In this document: piece by piece, positions 1 through 11,876 of the stretch | How the letters are laid out: every line of letters begins with the position of its first letter | Position numbering within the stretch: position 1 is the stretch's first letter | Assembly (NCBI GenBank): GCA_949316495.1 | Contig: OX439010.1 | Location: forward strand, 6,364,001 to 6,428,000 | Length of the DNA stretch: 64,000 nucleotides | From: Amphiduros pacificus | Lineage: Eukaryota > Annelida > Polychaeta > Phyllodocida > Hesionidae | Direction of reading: 5' to 3' | Notes under the pieces: generated by a model | Told to the model about the DNA's origin: nothing | The model's input: only the letters and a program-made list of their open reading frames with translations | Database searches by the model: none | Translations under genes and position numbers: made by a program

Positions 1-2173
1 GACATTGGACCTATTTGAGTTTTAAACATTTGTATGGGACAAGCCATTAATCTCCTTGTGCTGAGTGTATTTTCCCACCAGGATGTCATTGTCTCAAGTG
101 CTGACACAAACTAAAAGTAATCCATTTACATAGCTGCATTCATCACCAAATATTTTCACCGTATCATCAAGGATCTTAACCCAAACCTGGCAGTCTGTGC
201 CAATATGTAATTTTCTCTGAGACTTTTGTCCAGTTTGATGTCTGTATTGATATGGTATAACGCTTTTGTATAAATTGAAAACGGAACTAAGATCTTCTGT
301 TATTGTTTGTTAGGTTTTAGTAGATTTAAGTGTGCCATTTAAGTGTTTTAAAAGAGTTTTAACTGTTATAAATATGATCTTACCTGTCAAGGAATGAAAT
401 GTTATATCTTGGCAGAGTGTCAATCGTCTCAGATACTCTATATTGAACGCCTGAGTTTTGTTTTTCGGTGTCTATATGCTTTGACTGATACAAGATATGC
501 TTTGACTGATATAGCAGGAAAACCTGATTGATTTTAAGAAACAATCTGATTTTAAGAAATCTGATATTATCGTCCTCAGCAATGCCAATACTTGGTAATA
601 TCGCCTTCATTTTGGACCAGCCCTTTGAAGCCACTATTTTTTGTAAAATTTAATTAGATATCACCAAGGTAACGTGAGCTCTTCGAAGGAGGGCACTTGT
701 TTTGGCCGATAGGAAATCCCTTTGATGAAATGAGTGAATGCAATCCATCTCTGAAAAAGAATCAGAATTGTCACCTATTAATTTAACGGTATAAGCCTGG
801 TGGACCGAGGTCATTGTATTTTATAATATGATATTTTTGTGGTGTGCTATTTCGATCTACCATAAACACCTCCGAGCACAAAGCCGGTGTACACAACACA
901 TGATGTATTGGGGTTCGCCGTCCTGAAGATTTCCCACCTGATATGAAAAAACGGCATAAGCATATTCACTCACACACACATACACACACACATGCACACA
1001 CACACACATCCTCTCTCTCTCTCTCATTCACCCTCTTGTTTTATGAAGAGACTTTGAATTGACTAGATTAGAAGCGTAACTGAATGACAACATTTTATTA
1101 ATGGTCATTAATTTAACTCGGTACTAAAACGGGTTAAGAAGAACCCAGAGGCAATGTTTTGTGGCGCCTTTCATAAACTTTAATTTCCCATGCCTAGGTC
1201 AAATGTTAGAAATTTGAGAAGATTGAGTATGATGACAGAAATTATTGTTGAGGTCTCCTAGTCCTGAGCAGCTCTTGTCAATCTGATGGGGTCGGCATGG
1301 CACCACGATAATTTTAAAAATGTTCAAAACTGTCCTGGTACCACTATGATTTTTCTTTGCTGAAACAATTTTCAAGTCTGTGTGGCGCTTGTGTAGACAG
1401 GAGTCATTGGTTTTCAGGCAGCCATAGGCCATAAAGAGTTCTCGCGATAATTGTAAGATTGATAAGGACTGTTGTGCGATTGCCGTACGCATTATACCTC
1501 CTGTAGAGGTTGTAATTCGTCCCTGATATTCTTGCTCAGCAAGACATCTTTCACTGTTTGTATTGTAATCTTATGAGTGACGGAAAGAATAAAGCCATAC
1601 CGAATTTATCATCGCGATTTTATTTGCTTGAGCGGTGCTGTTGAATGAGATATTTTCATTTATTCTGACCATGTTTGGATTGCCTCTCTGGCAGTTATAT
1701 AATCAGCATTAATTGGATTACATTGCGCTATGAGTTATGCGCGCCGTATGTTGGAGCAGTCTGCTGGGTCTGTCTCGTGATTACACTGTTACCTCCGAGG
1801 TCAGCAGTGCGTCTTGTTTCAGTGTGACCTCTTTAACCCTCTCCTCTCAGACACGCCAGCTGCCTTGGCATTCCCGATTGTATCATTACACGCTCCTAGA
1901 TCTACTCAAAGAACTAAAATAGACATTATCTGTTTTGGGGTATTTGACAATTCTTATACAGGTGTTCAATGAATAAATCATAAAATTTGATTCTAATGAC
2001 ATTTCTTTAAATAATTGTAAAAGAATGAATAAATGAAAATTCCAGCTTTAGAACAGTTTGTGTGACTACAATTTAGAATTTGAACAGTTCGTGTATGTCG
2101 TTCTAAAAGGGACCAGTCAGAACTACAGAGATACACGCAACACGTCTATGCGGCCGGCGTATCACACTGAGTT
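1..2173. other. unique sequence, no supported gene
   Basis: Only a CA-rich then CT-rich microsatellite at about 966-1025 stands out. Small ORFs (97 codons minus at 1199-1492) have no recognisable content. Confidence 0.6.
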
Positions 2174-2396
2174 ATGTGTTTGTTTGTTTGTTTGTTTGTT
2201 TGTTTGTCAGATTTACAAGGACACAACAGGTTAATCAACTCTTCGGGCACAGGCCTCAGTTCATATTTCAGAAATTATATTATGAATTCAATGCCGACAA
2301 AGCTTAGTAGGGAATCAAACTCACAACCTTTGGAGGATCTGATGCTAATAAGTTTGCGCTTTAAGCAGCTGTCCCACGGCCCATGGCCTCTTAACT
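2174..2396 (-). mobile_element. tRNA-derived SINE, copy 1
   Basis: Read on the minus strand, the element starts with a tRNA-like head near 2392 (A-box-like tract, then a B-box-like gagtttgattcc at about 2306-2317), continues through a body and ends in a (CAAA)n tail seen as (TTTG)n at 2177-2206. The body (agatttacaaggac...aacagg..., then gaaattatattatgaattcaatgccgac) matches the copy at 7395-7636 in the same orientation. Divergence between copies suggests old insertions. Target-site duplications are not clear. Confidence 0.65.
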
Positions 2397-4051
2397 AAGT
2401 TAATGGTCTGTATAGATCGTAGTGTAATTACATAATTACATGCGAAAACTCGTTACTGCTAAGATAATTGTATAATATAGCTTCGTATGGTAGAAACAAA
2501 TGAAAAACGACAGTTTAGAGTTGCATTTGTAAACATCATTGCTTTTGTATTAAATGGTTTCTACAAATCAATAATAGAAATGCAATATAACACAGAAAAT
2601 GTCTGAAAATTGATACAGGCCAAGGGTGCATCCCAGACAAATGCGTTGTCTCTTGAGACTAACAAGTAGAGGTGTGAAGATCACCGGTGTTTTACACCTA
2701 GACCTGAGCGGCGGAAATCCCCTGCTTGATGTATTGTTACTGCCTGGGAAGAGACACCAGGGAGAAACCAATAAAACCCCTCACAGATGGCAGCACAAAA
2801 AAAACTACACAAAATTAGTCACGTGATGCCCAGGGGGCTATGGATTAACCACGCGCTAGGGGATTGGTTGGGCGGGAGGTGCACAACTTTGCTGTCCAAC
2901 CTATTCTACGGGCATAAAACATACAGCTTTGTACACTTTCAACCTCAACGCGTGGGGACGCCATTCTAGTCATATTATCATGGTTATATATCTATAAATT
3001 AACAACCTCAAACTTTAGAACAGCTTTCACTCAGCGCCCTGATTAGATCAATTTATGATATTTGCTTTTCAATCTATTTGTTTCCACTTTCATACTTATT
3101 TCCCTTCCTCATTGTTGGTGTTCAATTTTACTTGCTTAAAAAGACTTACTCATTTTATATTGAGAATATAAGATCTTTTGGAAAAAAAACATAATTTAAA
3201 TAACTTAACATCCTCAGGTGTAAGGTCAACTATCGGCGATGTCATTTTTCTCTGTGGCGTTATGTTTTATATCTGAAAAAAATGTAGTATTATAAATGTA
3301 TATATAAAGCTATAACTAGGGGAAAAGGCTACGTGAGAGTAATCTGATAAAACATCGTAGTAGCAGCAGGGATTTTATTCAAATTTATCCAAGGTGTCTG
3401 AATAATTCAGAGTGGTCTGATTGGTAGCAATAAAATTGATTTGGTAATGCTTTCATTTTATTAAACATAGAATCGGCATGATACCTGTTTACAGTTTATT
3501 TCATCTGCAAATGCCAAGAAGATGTGGCACGTGCAGGGGTAGTGGGAGATGTGCCAGTATTATATAGAGTGGCAACTCTAGATCTCCATATGGAGGTAAT
3601 ATCGGCCAGAATCGCTGATGCTTATGATTGACTACCCACTGCCTTGCTATATGCTGCCCCAACTCAGGCCAATGCCCCTATTATCGCCCAGCTGAGTGAG
3701 AGGAGAAATGTGACTAACTGGGAATTACTGGTCTGGCTAACCCATCAGCTTTGTTTGAATCAGATGAAAAAAAAAATAAAACTGGGAATTATTGTGGTTA
3801 GAAGCCCATCTTTCCTGTAAAACTTCTCATTATTTATAACGATTGTATTATTAGAGCTAAACAATAAAACCAATGTCTGGTATTTTAGATAGTGTTCTTA
3901 AATTACTACATAAATTGGGGCGCTGTGGATGTGTCAATTGGCAAATGTGGTGAGAGAAGCTGAGTGTGATGGATTGCTAGGCTGTGGTAGGCTATATATG
4001 ATGTATAATCAGGCATAAAACAGATCCTGGACTCTGCGTAGAAACACGTCA
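2397..4051. other. unique sequence, no supported gene
   Basis: Nothing recognised. Overlapping 60-70-codon ORFs at 2568-2969 on both strands look random. Confidence 0.6.
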
Positions 4052-4602
4052 ATATGGTGTCTGCATTCGATACTGCACCTCCGATATATGGTGTCTGCAC
4101 TTGATACTGCACCTCCAACTTCTATATGGTGTCTGCACTCGATACTGCACCTCCGATATCTATATGGTGTCTGCACTCGATACTGCACCTCCCACATCTA
4201 TATGGTGTCTGCACTCGATACTGCACCTCCCACATCTATATGGTGTCTGCACTCGATACTGCACCTCCCACATCTATATGATGTCTGCACTCGATACTGC
4301 ACCTCCGATATCTATATGATGTCTGCACTCGATACTGCACCTCCGATATCTATATGATGTCTGCACTCGATACTGTACCTCCGATATCTATATGATGTCT
4401 GCACTCGATACTGCACCTCCCACATCTATATGATGTCTGCACTCGATACTGCATCTCCCACATCTATATGGTGTCTGCACTCGATACTGCACCTCCGATA
4501 TCTATATGGTGTCTGCACTCGATACTGTACCTCCGATATCTATATGATGTCTGCACTCGATACTGCACCTCCCACATCTGTATGGTGTCTGCACTCGATA
4601 CT
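4052..4602. repeat. minisatellite, 38-bp unit, about 15 copies
   Basis: The unit carries ctgcactcgatactgcacct, then ccgatatc or ccacatc, then tatatggtgt or tatatgatgt. The first copy is a few bases short. Because 38 is not a multiple of three the overlapping ORFs here are artefacts. Confidence 0.97.
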
Positions 4603-4611
4603 GCCTTCTCT

Positions 4612-4690
4612 ATTATATGTGGAGGACTGGAGGTGGTGAGTTTGACTCCCACCGCTGCCAATGATACTTTCAAGCTGATTAAAAGTCTCG
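4612..4690 (+). repeat. possible SINE or tRNA-like fragment
   Basis: Directly after the 38-bp array, ggtggtgagtttgactcccaccgc resembles a tRNA T-arm, with a B-box-like core and complementary ggtgg/ccacc flanks. No A box is visible because the upstream side is the tandem array. Could be a SINE fragment truncated by array growth, or chance. Confidence 0.25.
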
Positions 4691-5116
4691 AAAGTCAACC
4701 TAATATCGTTCATGAAAGGGCCGTGAAAACACCATTTTACAACTGTTGACACCTTGCTTTGTACCCATACATTTTGCATTAACTGATGCCCGACATATAG
4801 CTCTGTGTTTACCTGTTGCATTGCGTTGGGTTTTACTTCAATTTATAATTGATTTTGATGTTATTACATCTGGGGTATTTTGTACTCCAAATGCTGAATA
4901 CCATAAATAATACCTAATCCTGTAATATAGCAAATCTTATGATTATCGTGTAATTATCTGTTCATGTTATCAAAATATATAAATGTTTCTTCAAAAGTAA
5001 ATCTTGTCTCTTTGAACCAGACAAGCATTTGTATCAAGCTTTAAGTTGACACCGGTGAATAGAAGTTCAGGTTTGTTCTCAGTGTCAGACGTTTGTAACC
5101 CATTATTCAGATAAAA
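4691..5116. other. unique sequence
   Basis: AT-rich spacer between two arrays; nothing recognised. Confidence 0.6.
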
Positions 5117-5710
5117 GAGGAATATGCAGTCAAGTCTGAGGAAGATGCAATTAAGTCTGGGGAATATGCAGTCAAGTCTTTTGAATATGCAGTCAAGTCT
5201 GAGGAAGATGCAATCAAGTCTGAGGAAGAAGCAATTAAGTCTGGGGAATATGCAGTCAAGTCTTTTGAATATGTAATCAAGTCTGAGGAAGATGCAATTA
5301 AGTCTGGGGAATATGCAGTCAAGTCTGAGGAAGATGCAATCAAGTCTGAGGAAGAAGCAATCAAGTCTTTTGAATATGTAATCAAGTCAGAGTAATATGC
5401 AATCAAGTCTTTTGAATATGTAATCAAGTCTGAGGAAGATGCAATCAAGTCTGAGGAAGATGCAATTAAGTCTGAGGAAGATGTAATCAAGTCTGAGGAA
5501 GATGCAATCAAGTCTGAGGAATATGCAATCAAATTTGGGGAAGATGCAATTAAGTCTGGGGAAGATGTAATCAAGTCTGAGGAATATACAATCAAGTCTT
5601 TTGAATATGTAATCAAATTTGGGGAAGATACAATTAGGTCTGGGGAAGATGTAATCAAGTCCGTGGAATATGCAGTCAAGTCTGGGGAAGATGCATTCAA
5701 GTCTGAGGAA
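5117..5710. repeat. minisatellite, 21-bp unit, about 28 copies
   Basis: The unit is gaggaagatgcaatcaagtc plus t, with variants ggggaatatgcagtc and tttgaatatgtaatc. As 21 is a multiple of three, a 202-codon minus-strand frame of a seven-residue repeat (SSDLIAS-like) stays open. I treat it as non-coding. Confidence 0.96.
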
Positions 5711-7394
5711 TCCACATTGCATGAAGCAGCATTTTATATCACCTTTTTCATGCATGACTTAAATTTATAACTTAGAAGATTTACAAATTGAGCATTTTTA
5801 ACAAGTCAGTTTTATCACTAATCCAATATGGTGTGAGATTTGGAAGGTATGGGCGATGTTTGGAGCATTGAGAGAATGCCAAGGTCTTGTGAATCATGAA
5901 TGGATGTATACCACTTCACTGCCTATTAAATCTGCATTGACCAATCAGACTGCACGTGTAGCTACCAACATGACATGCTATTTCCCAAAGAGAAATAGAC
6001 TGCAATTCAGCAACTCAAAGACTCGAGTAAGGCCCCTCCAAGTCGGGATGTTTGCGTGTAAATAACGCTTCATGAATATCATATTTATACAGAATGGACA
6101 TTAATCATTCAGGTATATTTCCCATATTTCCTTTATATCTACCAATCAGATCCTCTCCTCGGCAATGTTAGCTTCTTCAATATATCGGAAATATATGATT
6201 TTACTTTCCATTGGAAGTCTTTTTCATAAGAAAAATAAGTAATCGAGATTTATTGTAAAAAATACAAATTGGTATGTTCACTTACCTATTTACATTTTGG
6301 GGGCCGAAAAAAAAGCAGAAAAGTGCAGAAAAGTGAGAAAGTCAGGAAAGTGAAAAAACTATCACGAAAAACGACTATGAATCATCCGAACTTCGACCTC
6401 TGACGTTTATAGTTTAACAATGCGAAAAGTCATGATTTGCGACCAATTATGATCGCAAGTTAAAGTGATGACGGAGAGCGTGAAACCTTTTTTGGATACA
6501 TAAACTTAATTCTCGAGAAGCACTGCCGTTACCATTGACAAAGGGTTGAAAACTTGAAATATACATGCCATGGTTAGAGTTCAGTGCAGTTTAGGTAATC
6601 AATACTTAGTCTCTGCAAGATAAGGATGAAACTTAACCCATTCTCCTGCCCTTCCATTATCAATAAATTCCATTATCACCCTCTGAAAATCTTTCCCTCA
6701 TGGCAGGCAACAAAGCCATGCATGCTTTAATGAACATCAGGAATCGATAAAAGCATTCTTCTGTAATGAGACCTGAAAGATATCTGCGTTTTATGTCTAT
6801 ATCTTGACCATAAATGCCTATGTTGTTTTCCTAAGTGTCTGCTATGGGGCACCTATCTCTCACCCATATTCACAGAAGGTGATATATTTCATATGCGGTC
6901 GGATCCACGGCAAATTATTCACTGTCCATGTGAAATGGAAATTGAGGATGACACCCGTCATCTGCAGGAGACATCTCTCCTGACAGTTGAACTCATAAAA
7001 AAAGTATTTTCTCTTCTCTGTCAGACATAATTCACTCCATTAAGGGCACGGATATGAGACATTGCAACAGTTAGGCTTTCCTGTGACATCTGAAATGTTG
7101 GTTTTGTTTGAGTAATCTGTGATGATTTTTGACGATTTGTATTGAATATATTTACAGGTGTTGTGAGTGGCAACATTATTTGTGTTTGTGGTAGCCATGC
7201 TATGAACGATGATGAATACGTCATACAGATAAGCACTATATTTTCCATTATATTTTCCCAAAATTGAATGAGTTTTTTAAAGCATACATGCGTGGTGATC
7301 CCGCTGAGGGCGAGTGTGGTATGGCTGCTTTATAAGAGCCCTGCCTGAAGTGCGGGATCGGGACAGTGACAATGGCTACATGCCTGATACACTC
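5711..7394. other. unique sequence, no supported gene
   Basis: Nothing recognised besides a short A-rich gcagaaaagt duplication near 6315-6335. Confidence 0.6.
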
Positions 7395-7636
7395 TCAGTC
7401 AGTCTGTCTGTCTGTTTTGGGGTTTACATCACTTTAAACTTTATGTTGTTATTTACATGGCCTACTTGCAAGTTCCTGACATGATAATCCACCACGTCGC
7501 AGATTTACAAGGACAACAGGCATGGGTCAGGCATGGTTTTTAGCTTCTGTGAGAAATTGTATCATGAATTTTATGCCGACATGGCCGGGATTTGAACCCG
7601 CGATATTTTGATCACCATAGGAACTATAACCAAGAG
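7395..7636 (-). mobile_element. tRNA-derived SINE, copy 2
   Basis: On the minus strand there is a tRNA-like head with A-box-like tggcgctcttgg and a perfect B box ggttcaaatcc (+ strand gggatttgaaccc near 7589-7601), spaced as in a tRNA. A body shared with copy 1 follows, and a (CAGA)n tail, seen as gtctgtctgtctg at about 7401-7414. It has no coding capacity, so it would depend on LINE machinery in trans. Better preserved than copy 1 in the Pol III promoter. Confidence 0.75.
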
Positions 7637-8480
7637 CGCCATGGCAAGTTGTGAAAGCACTTAAACCGTGGCTGCGAATTGGTTGAAAATTGCCTAAAAA
7701 TCTCGTAAAGGCCTAACAAGTAATGACATGCCCCATGACAGATTGTCCAATGTTGTGGTTTGTGTAAAGATATCTGCGTAATAATGCAAATGAATTATCC
7801 CAGTCTCTCTTTGAAAAGAGAAGGGCATTGAGTCCCCATGTCAGGCTCCTGTCTGACCTGACAATACCAAGTTCGTTCCAACTAACCAACAGACACAATT
7901 ATACGATAGAGCCAAAACAAGAAATGCTCAGCTTGGCGGGGTATGTGTCATGTTATTTAAGAGTATGAAATTGTTCAGATTTTAATGTTGTTATAAGTAA
8001 TATATGATGAGGTGCGTGGACAATCTTGAACAATCTGTAATGTAATGAAATCTGCACTAAAATTGGTATTATATTATAAAGAATCTGCAATGTGCTTGAT
8101 GAGGCATCTTCTCCAAATTTATTGATTAGTGTCATTAAATGAGCTAAACGTTATTGGTGTTTATCTGAAGAGAAAGACTTATCTGAAGAGAAAGACTCAG
8201 TTTGTGTAGGACGATATGAGGAGAACTGTGTGAAAAACCATCAAATGGCAGGGATTGATGGTGAAGCAATGAGTTAGCATGTGTGTAGAACTCAGGCAAT
8301 CAGAATATAACAACTATTGCAAAGATTAAACTAAGACAACACATGTGTCTCACAACTGATCTCCATGACTGTCCATATCAGTCTACCCAGTATTCTCAGC
8401 TTTTCTCTGCCGAGAGAAATAAAAAAGGTTTCATTATTTATGTTTCACTGCTCACCTTTCTTTTTATTCAACATTATCAT
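7637..8480. other. unique sequence
   Basis: Only the 18-bp duplication listed separately. Confidence 0.6.
8161..8196. repeat. 18-bp tandem duplication
   Basis: ttatctgaagagaaagac occurs twice in immediate succession. Confidence 0.9.
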
Positions 8481-8763
8481 TATTCACACCTTGTCAGTAT
8501 TCACACCGTGTCAGTATTCACAGTTTGTCAGTATTCACATCTTGTCAGTATTCACACCTTGTCAGTATTCACACCTTGTCAGTATTCAAACTTTGTCAGT
8601 ATTCCTACCTTGTCAATATTCACACTCTGTCAGTATTCACACCTTGTCAGTATTCACACCTTGTCAGTTTTCACACCTTGTCAGTATTCCTACCTTGTCA
8701 GTATTCGCACCTTGTCGGTATCCATATCTTGTCAGTGTTCACACCTTGTCAGTATTCACACAT
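8481..8763. repeat. minisatellite, 17-bp unit, about 17 copies
   Basis: The unit is cagtattcacaccttgt. Seven copies keep TCACACCT exactly, the T-box half-site core; others vary (tcctacct, tcacatct, tcaaactt). ORFs through it are artefacts. Confidence 0.96.
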
Positions 8764-9043
8764 TTTGTTACTTTTTACTTTCAGTCATATTGTCTGTTAT
8801 TTATTTATTCTTCTGTCAAAGCAAGAGGGTCTGGTTTCAATTATGCTCAGATATAGTTCGGTGATGACATTGTGTGAATAAAATTAAACTTAGCAAATGA
8901 GACCTGAAAGCAAGCACATAAACCTTTTACAGAGCAAATCTTGTTGATAATTGGGAGAGAATGCAACAGCAGAATTCAAAGGGATTCTTTGAAACATACA
9001 CAAACAGATTACTCAATCCAAAACTAATCATAAAGCAGCATGA

Positions 9044-9190
9044 CAGAACATTGAGGCCAATCCATCCATGTTAACTGCAGATATCAGCATCATAAAAAGG
9101 AAAATCAAAGCTTTTTGTTTGCCCCCTCATGACAAAATTGCTAATGCAGTTGGCAGTGAATTCTGGAAACATGTCAGCAAAAAGAAATAG
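9044..9190 (+). pseudogene. short open stretch of coding character, unrecognised
   Basis: A 48-codon frame between two stops reads QNIEANPSML... and KAFCLPPHDKIANAVGSEFW, ending in KKK and a stop. Its composition looks more protein-like than neighbouring frames, and it sits 115 bp before the 19-bp array, beyond which another frame is open to 10235. It may be the remains of a broken gene interrupted by array growth, or chance. Confidence 0.15.
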
Positions 9191-9306
9191 TTGCAATGCC
9201 TTCATTAATAAATGGCGGCAGAGTTGTGACGATTGTGTAAAATCATGTCGACGTTATGAAGGTTCAGCCAATAAAGGAGATATCCATGATGTAACTTAAT
9301 TGCTTT

Positions 9307-10018
9307 CTGCATTATACCTCTGTCTACACATTATACCTCTGTCTACACATTATACCTCTGTCTGCACATTATACCTCTGTCTGCACATTATACCTCTGTC
9401 TGCACATTATATCTCTGTCTGCACATTATATCTCTGTCTGCACATTATACCTCTGTCTGCACATTATATCTCTGTCTGCACATTATACCTCTGTCTGCAC
9501 ATTATACCTCTGTCTGCACATTATACCTCTGCCTGCACATTATACCTCTGTCTGCACATTATACCTCTGTCTGCACATTATACCTCCGTCTGCACATTAT
9601 ACCTCTGTCTGCACATTATACCTCTGTCTGTACATTATACCTCTGTCTGCACATTATACCTCTGTCTGCACATTATACCTCTGTCTGCACATCATACCTC
9701 TGTCTGCACATTATACCTCTGTCTGCACATTATACCTCTGTCTGCACATTATACCTCTGTCTGCACATCATACCTCTGTCTGCACATTATACCTCTGTCT
9801 GCACATCATACCTCTGTCTGCACATTATACCTCTGTCTGTACATTATGCCTCTGTCTGCACATTATATCTCTGTCTGCACATTATACCTCTGTCTGCACA
9901 TTATACCTCCGTCTGCACATTATACCTCTGTCTGCACATTATACCTCTGTCTGTACATTATACCTCTGTCTGCACATTATACCTCTGTCTGCACATTATA
10001 CCTTTGTCTGTCCATTAT
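9307..10018. repeat. minisatellite, 19-bp unit, about 37 copies
   Basis: The unit is acctctgtctgcacattat. It is very homogeneous, with occasional tatctc, gcatcat and gtacat variants. A 311-codon + strand frame runs through it and about 70 codons past its right edge. Confidence 0.97.
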
Positions 10019-10322
10019 TTATCATTCTATCCTGCAGCAGTCTGGGGCAGAGTCATATCATTCACAAAAGAGAAGTATCAAGCAATTCATTACATATGAT
10101 TCACATCAAATCCATTCTTTATTTGATGCAGGATGGATGAAAACAATGCAGATTGAAGATTTAACTTTGCAAGATGTTCAAAATAGTAGTAGAAATAAAG
10201 TGGCAAATACTGAAGTTCTTGTAGTTTTACTGTAAAAAAAGATATCGCTGAAACAACTTAAGACTTTTCATCCTGTTAATGATTTACAAACAGGAAAGAT
10301 AAGACTAAGACTGCGATATCAC

Positions 10323-10402
10323 AGTCACAATGTAGACCTCTCATCCTGTAGTCACAATGTAGACCTCTCATCCTGTAGTCACAATGTAGACCTCTCATCC
10401 TG
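10323..10402. repeat. 27-bp unit, three copies
   Basis: Three near-perfect copies of a unit containing agtcacaatgtagacctctc followed by atcctgt. Confidence 0.95.
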
Positions 10403-11492
10403 CATAAATAGTTATCCAGATTGTTATACTTTGGACGGAATGACAAATCATATTGATCATTATTTCAGTGACCCGGTGGTTTGACATAGCTCAAGTCAAA
10501 ACCAAGCTGCCAGAGTCTTTTTAGAAGTATTTGCAAAGATTGTAATTGATGTTTTCATGTCTGTACATTAATGCAGAAGTCTTTGAACTGAGCCATTTTA
10601 ATGTTACCTATGTACTGTTGAAATTGTGTGGATAGTATACTTCAGTCATGGAATCACATTTATATCCAAAATATCACATGATCTGAGCGAAGCATTTCAG
10701 GGAATATTAACTTAAAGTGAAATATATTCCTCTACAAGATAGCGATAATATTAAACAAAAATGTTCACAGGCTTATTAAGTATCCACAGTGCTTAGGACC
10801 TTGATTGAAATGCATCTTGAAAAGAAACCAACACTAAGATATCGAGTTTTTGCATGTCTGAGACATTTCCACATCAATAACTTTAATGGGGATAAAAAGA
10901 ATTCCAATATGCTGTTTCTTATCTTTATCTTTGAAAGGGGTGCCGACTTTAAGTCTGTCCTCCTAAGCATATACTGATTAACCAATTGCAGTTTTTGTCT
11001 AATAGTTGATTTGCAGCGATTAGAAAACCAAAGAAATACAGTGGAGTCTGCGTGGGCCTACTGAACACGATGCAGACATTGAAGTACCAGTCCTTGCACA
11101 CTTAAATAGCTAATTTGGCTAAAATCGAATTTCTCTTCAACCAGTAGACTCTATTTAATTGGCTCCATAATAAATAACATTGTTCAGAACACAACCAGAC
11201 CATTTCACGTCTGTTCGTGCACAACTCTACTACTCAAGTTAAACAATTGACTCATGGTCGTTTTTTCCAAAGATAGCTTCATAATTATATTTTACTAGTG
11301 TAAATCATCTTTATCATAATCATCTGATTGGCCTAATAAAATATTTTAAAAGCAACTATACATCGTTGCATTGATGAGATAAATCCTTTCCATCAATATC
11401 CTATAAATATTTTGTGAACATTATAATCATCCCACGTCTTGACTAAACAGAACATTTTCATGAGGACTGAAAACAAGAAATGATGGATTGTA
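10403..11492. other. unique sequence, no supported gene
   Basis: Nothing recognised; short ORFs on both strands at 10776-10985 are mirror frames. Confidence 0.6.
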
Positions 11493-11876
11493 TCCAGATT
11501 ATTTGGCACAGCCCGGATATAAGGTCCTTCATGCTGAGGATGTCATGTATCATGTCTAGAATACCTGGCACTGCCCTGATGTACGGTCCTTCATGCTGGG
11601 GATGTCATGTATCATGTCTAGAATACCTGGCACTGCCCTGATGTACGGTCCTTCATGCTGGGGATGTCATGTATCATGTCTAGATTATCTGGCACTGCCC
11701 TGATGTACAGGCTTTCATGCTGAGGATGTCATGTATCATGTCTAGATTATCTGGCACAGCCCTGATGTACGGTCCTTCATGCTGAGGATGTCATGTATCA
11801 TGTCTAGATTATCTGGCACAGCCCTGATGTACGGTCCTTCATGCTGAGCATGTGACGTATCATGTCTAGATTACCT
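11493..11876. repeat. minisatellite, 62-bp unit, about 6 copies
   Basis: The unit contains gatgtacggtccttcatgct, gaggatgtcatgtatcatgt, and ctagattatctggcacagcc. The first and last copies are diverged. Confidence 0.95.

Noticed and set aside
4052-4602. CRISPR-like direct repeats
   Set aside because: Units are head to tail with no unique spacers, and the genome is eukaryotic.
5107-5755. Seven-residue repeat protein on the minus strand
   Set aside because: Two minus-strand frames are open together across a 21-bp minisatellite, and the variation is not codon-like.
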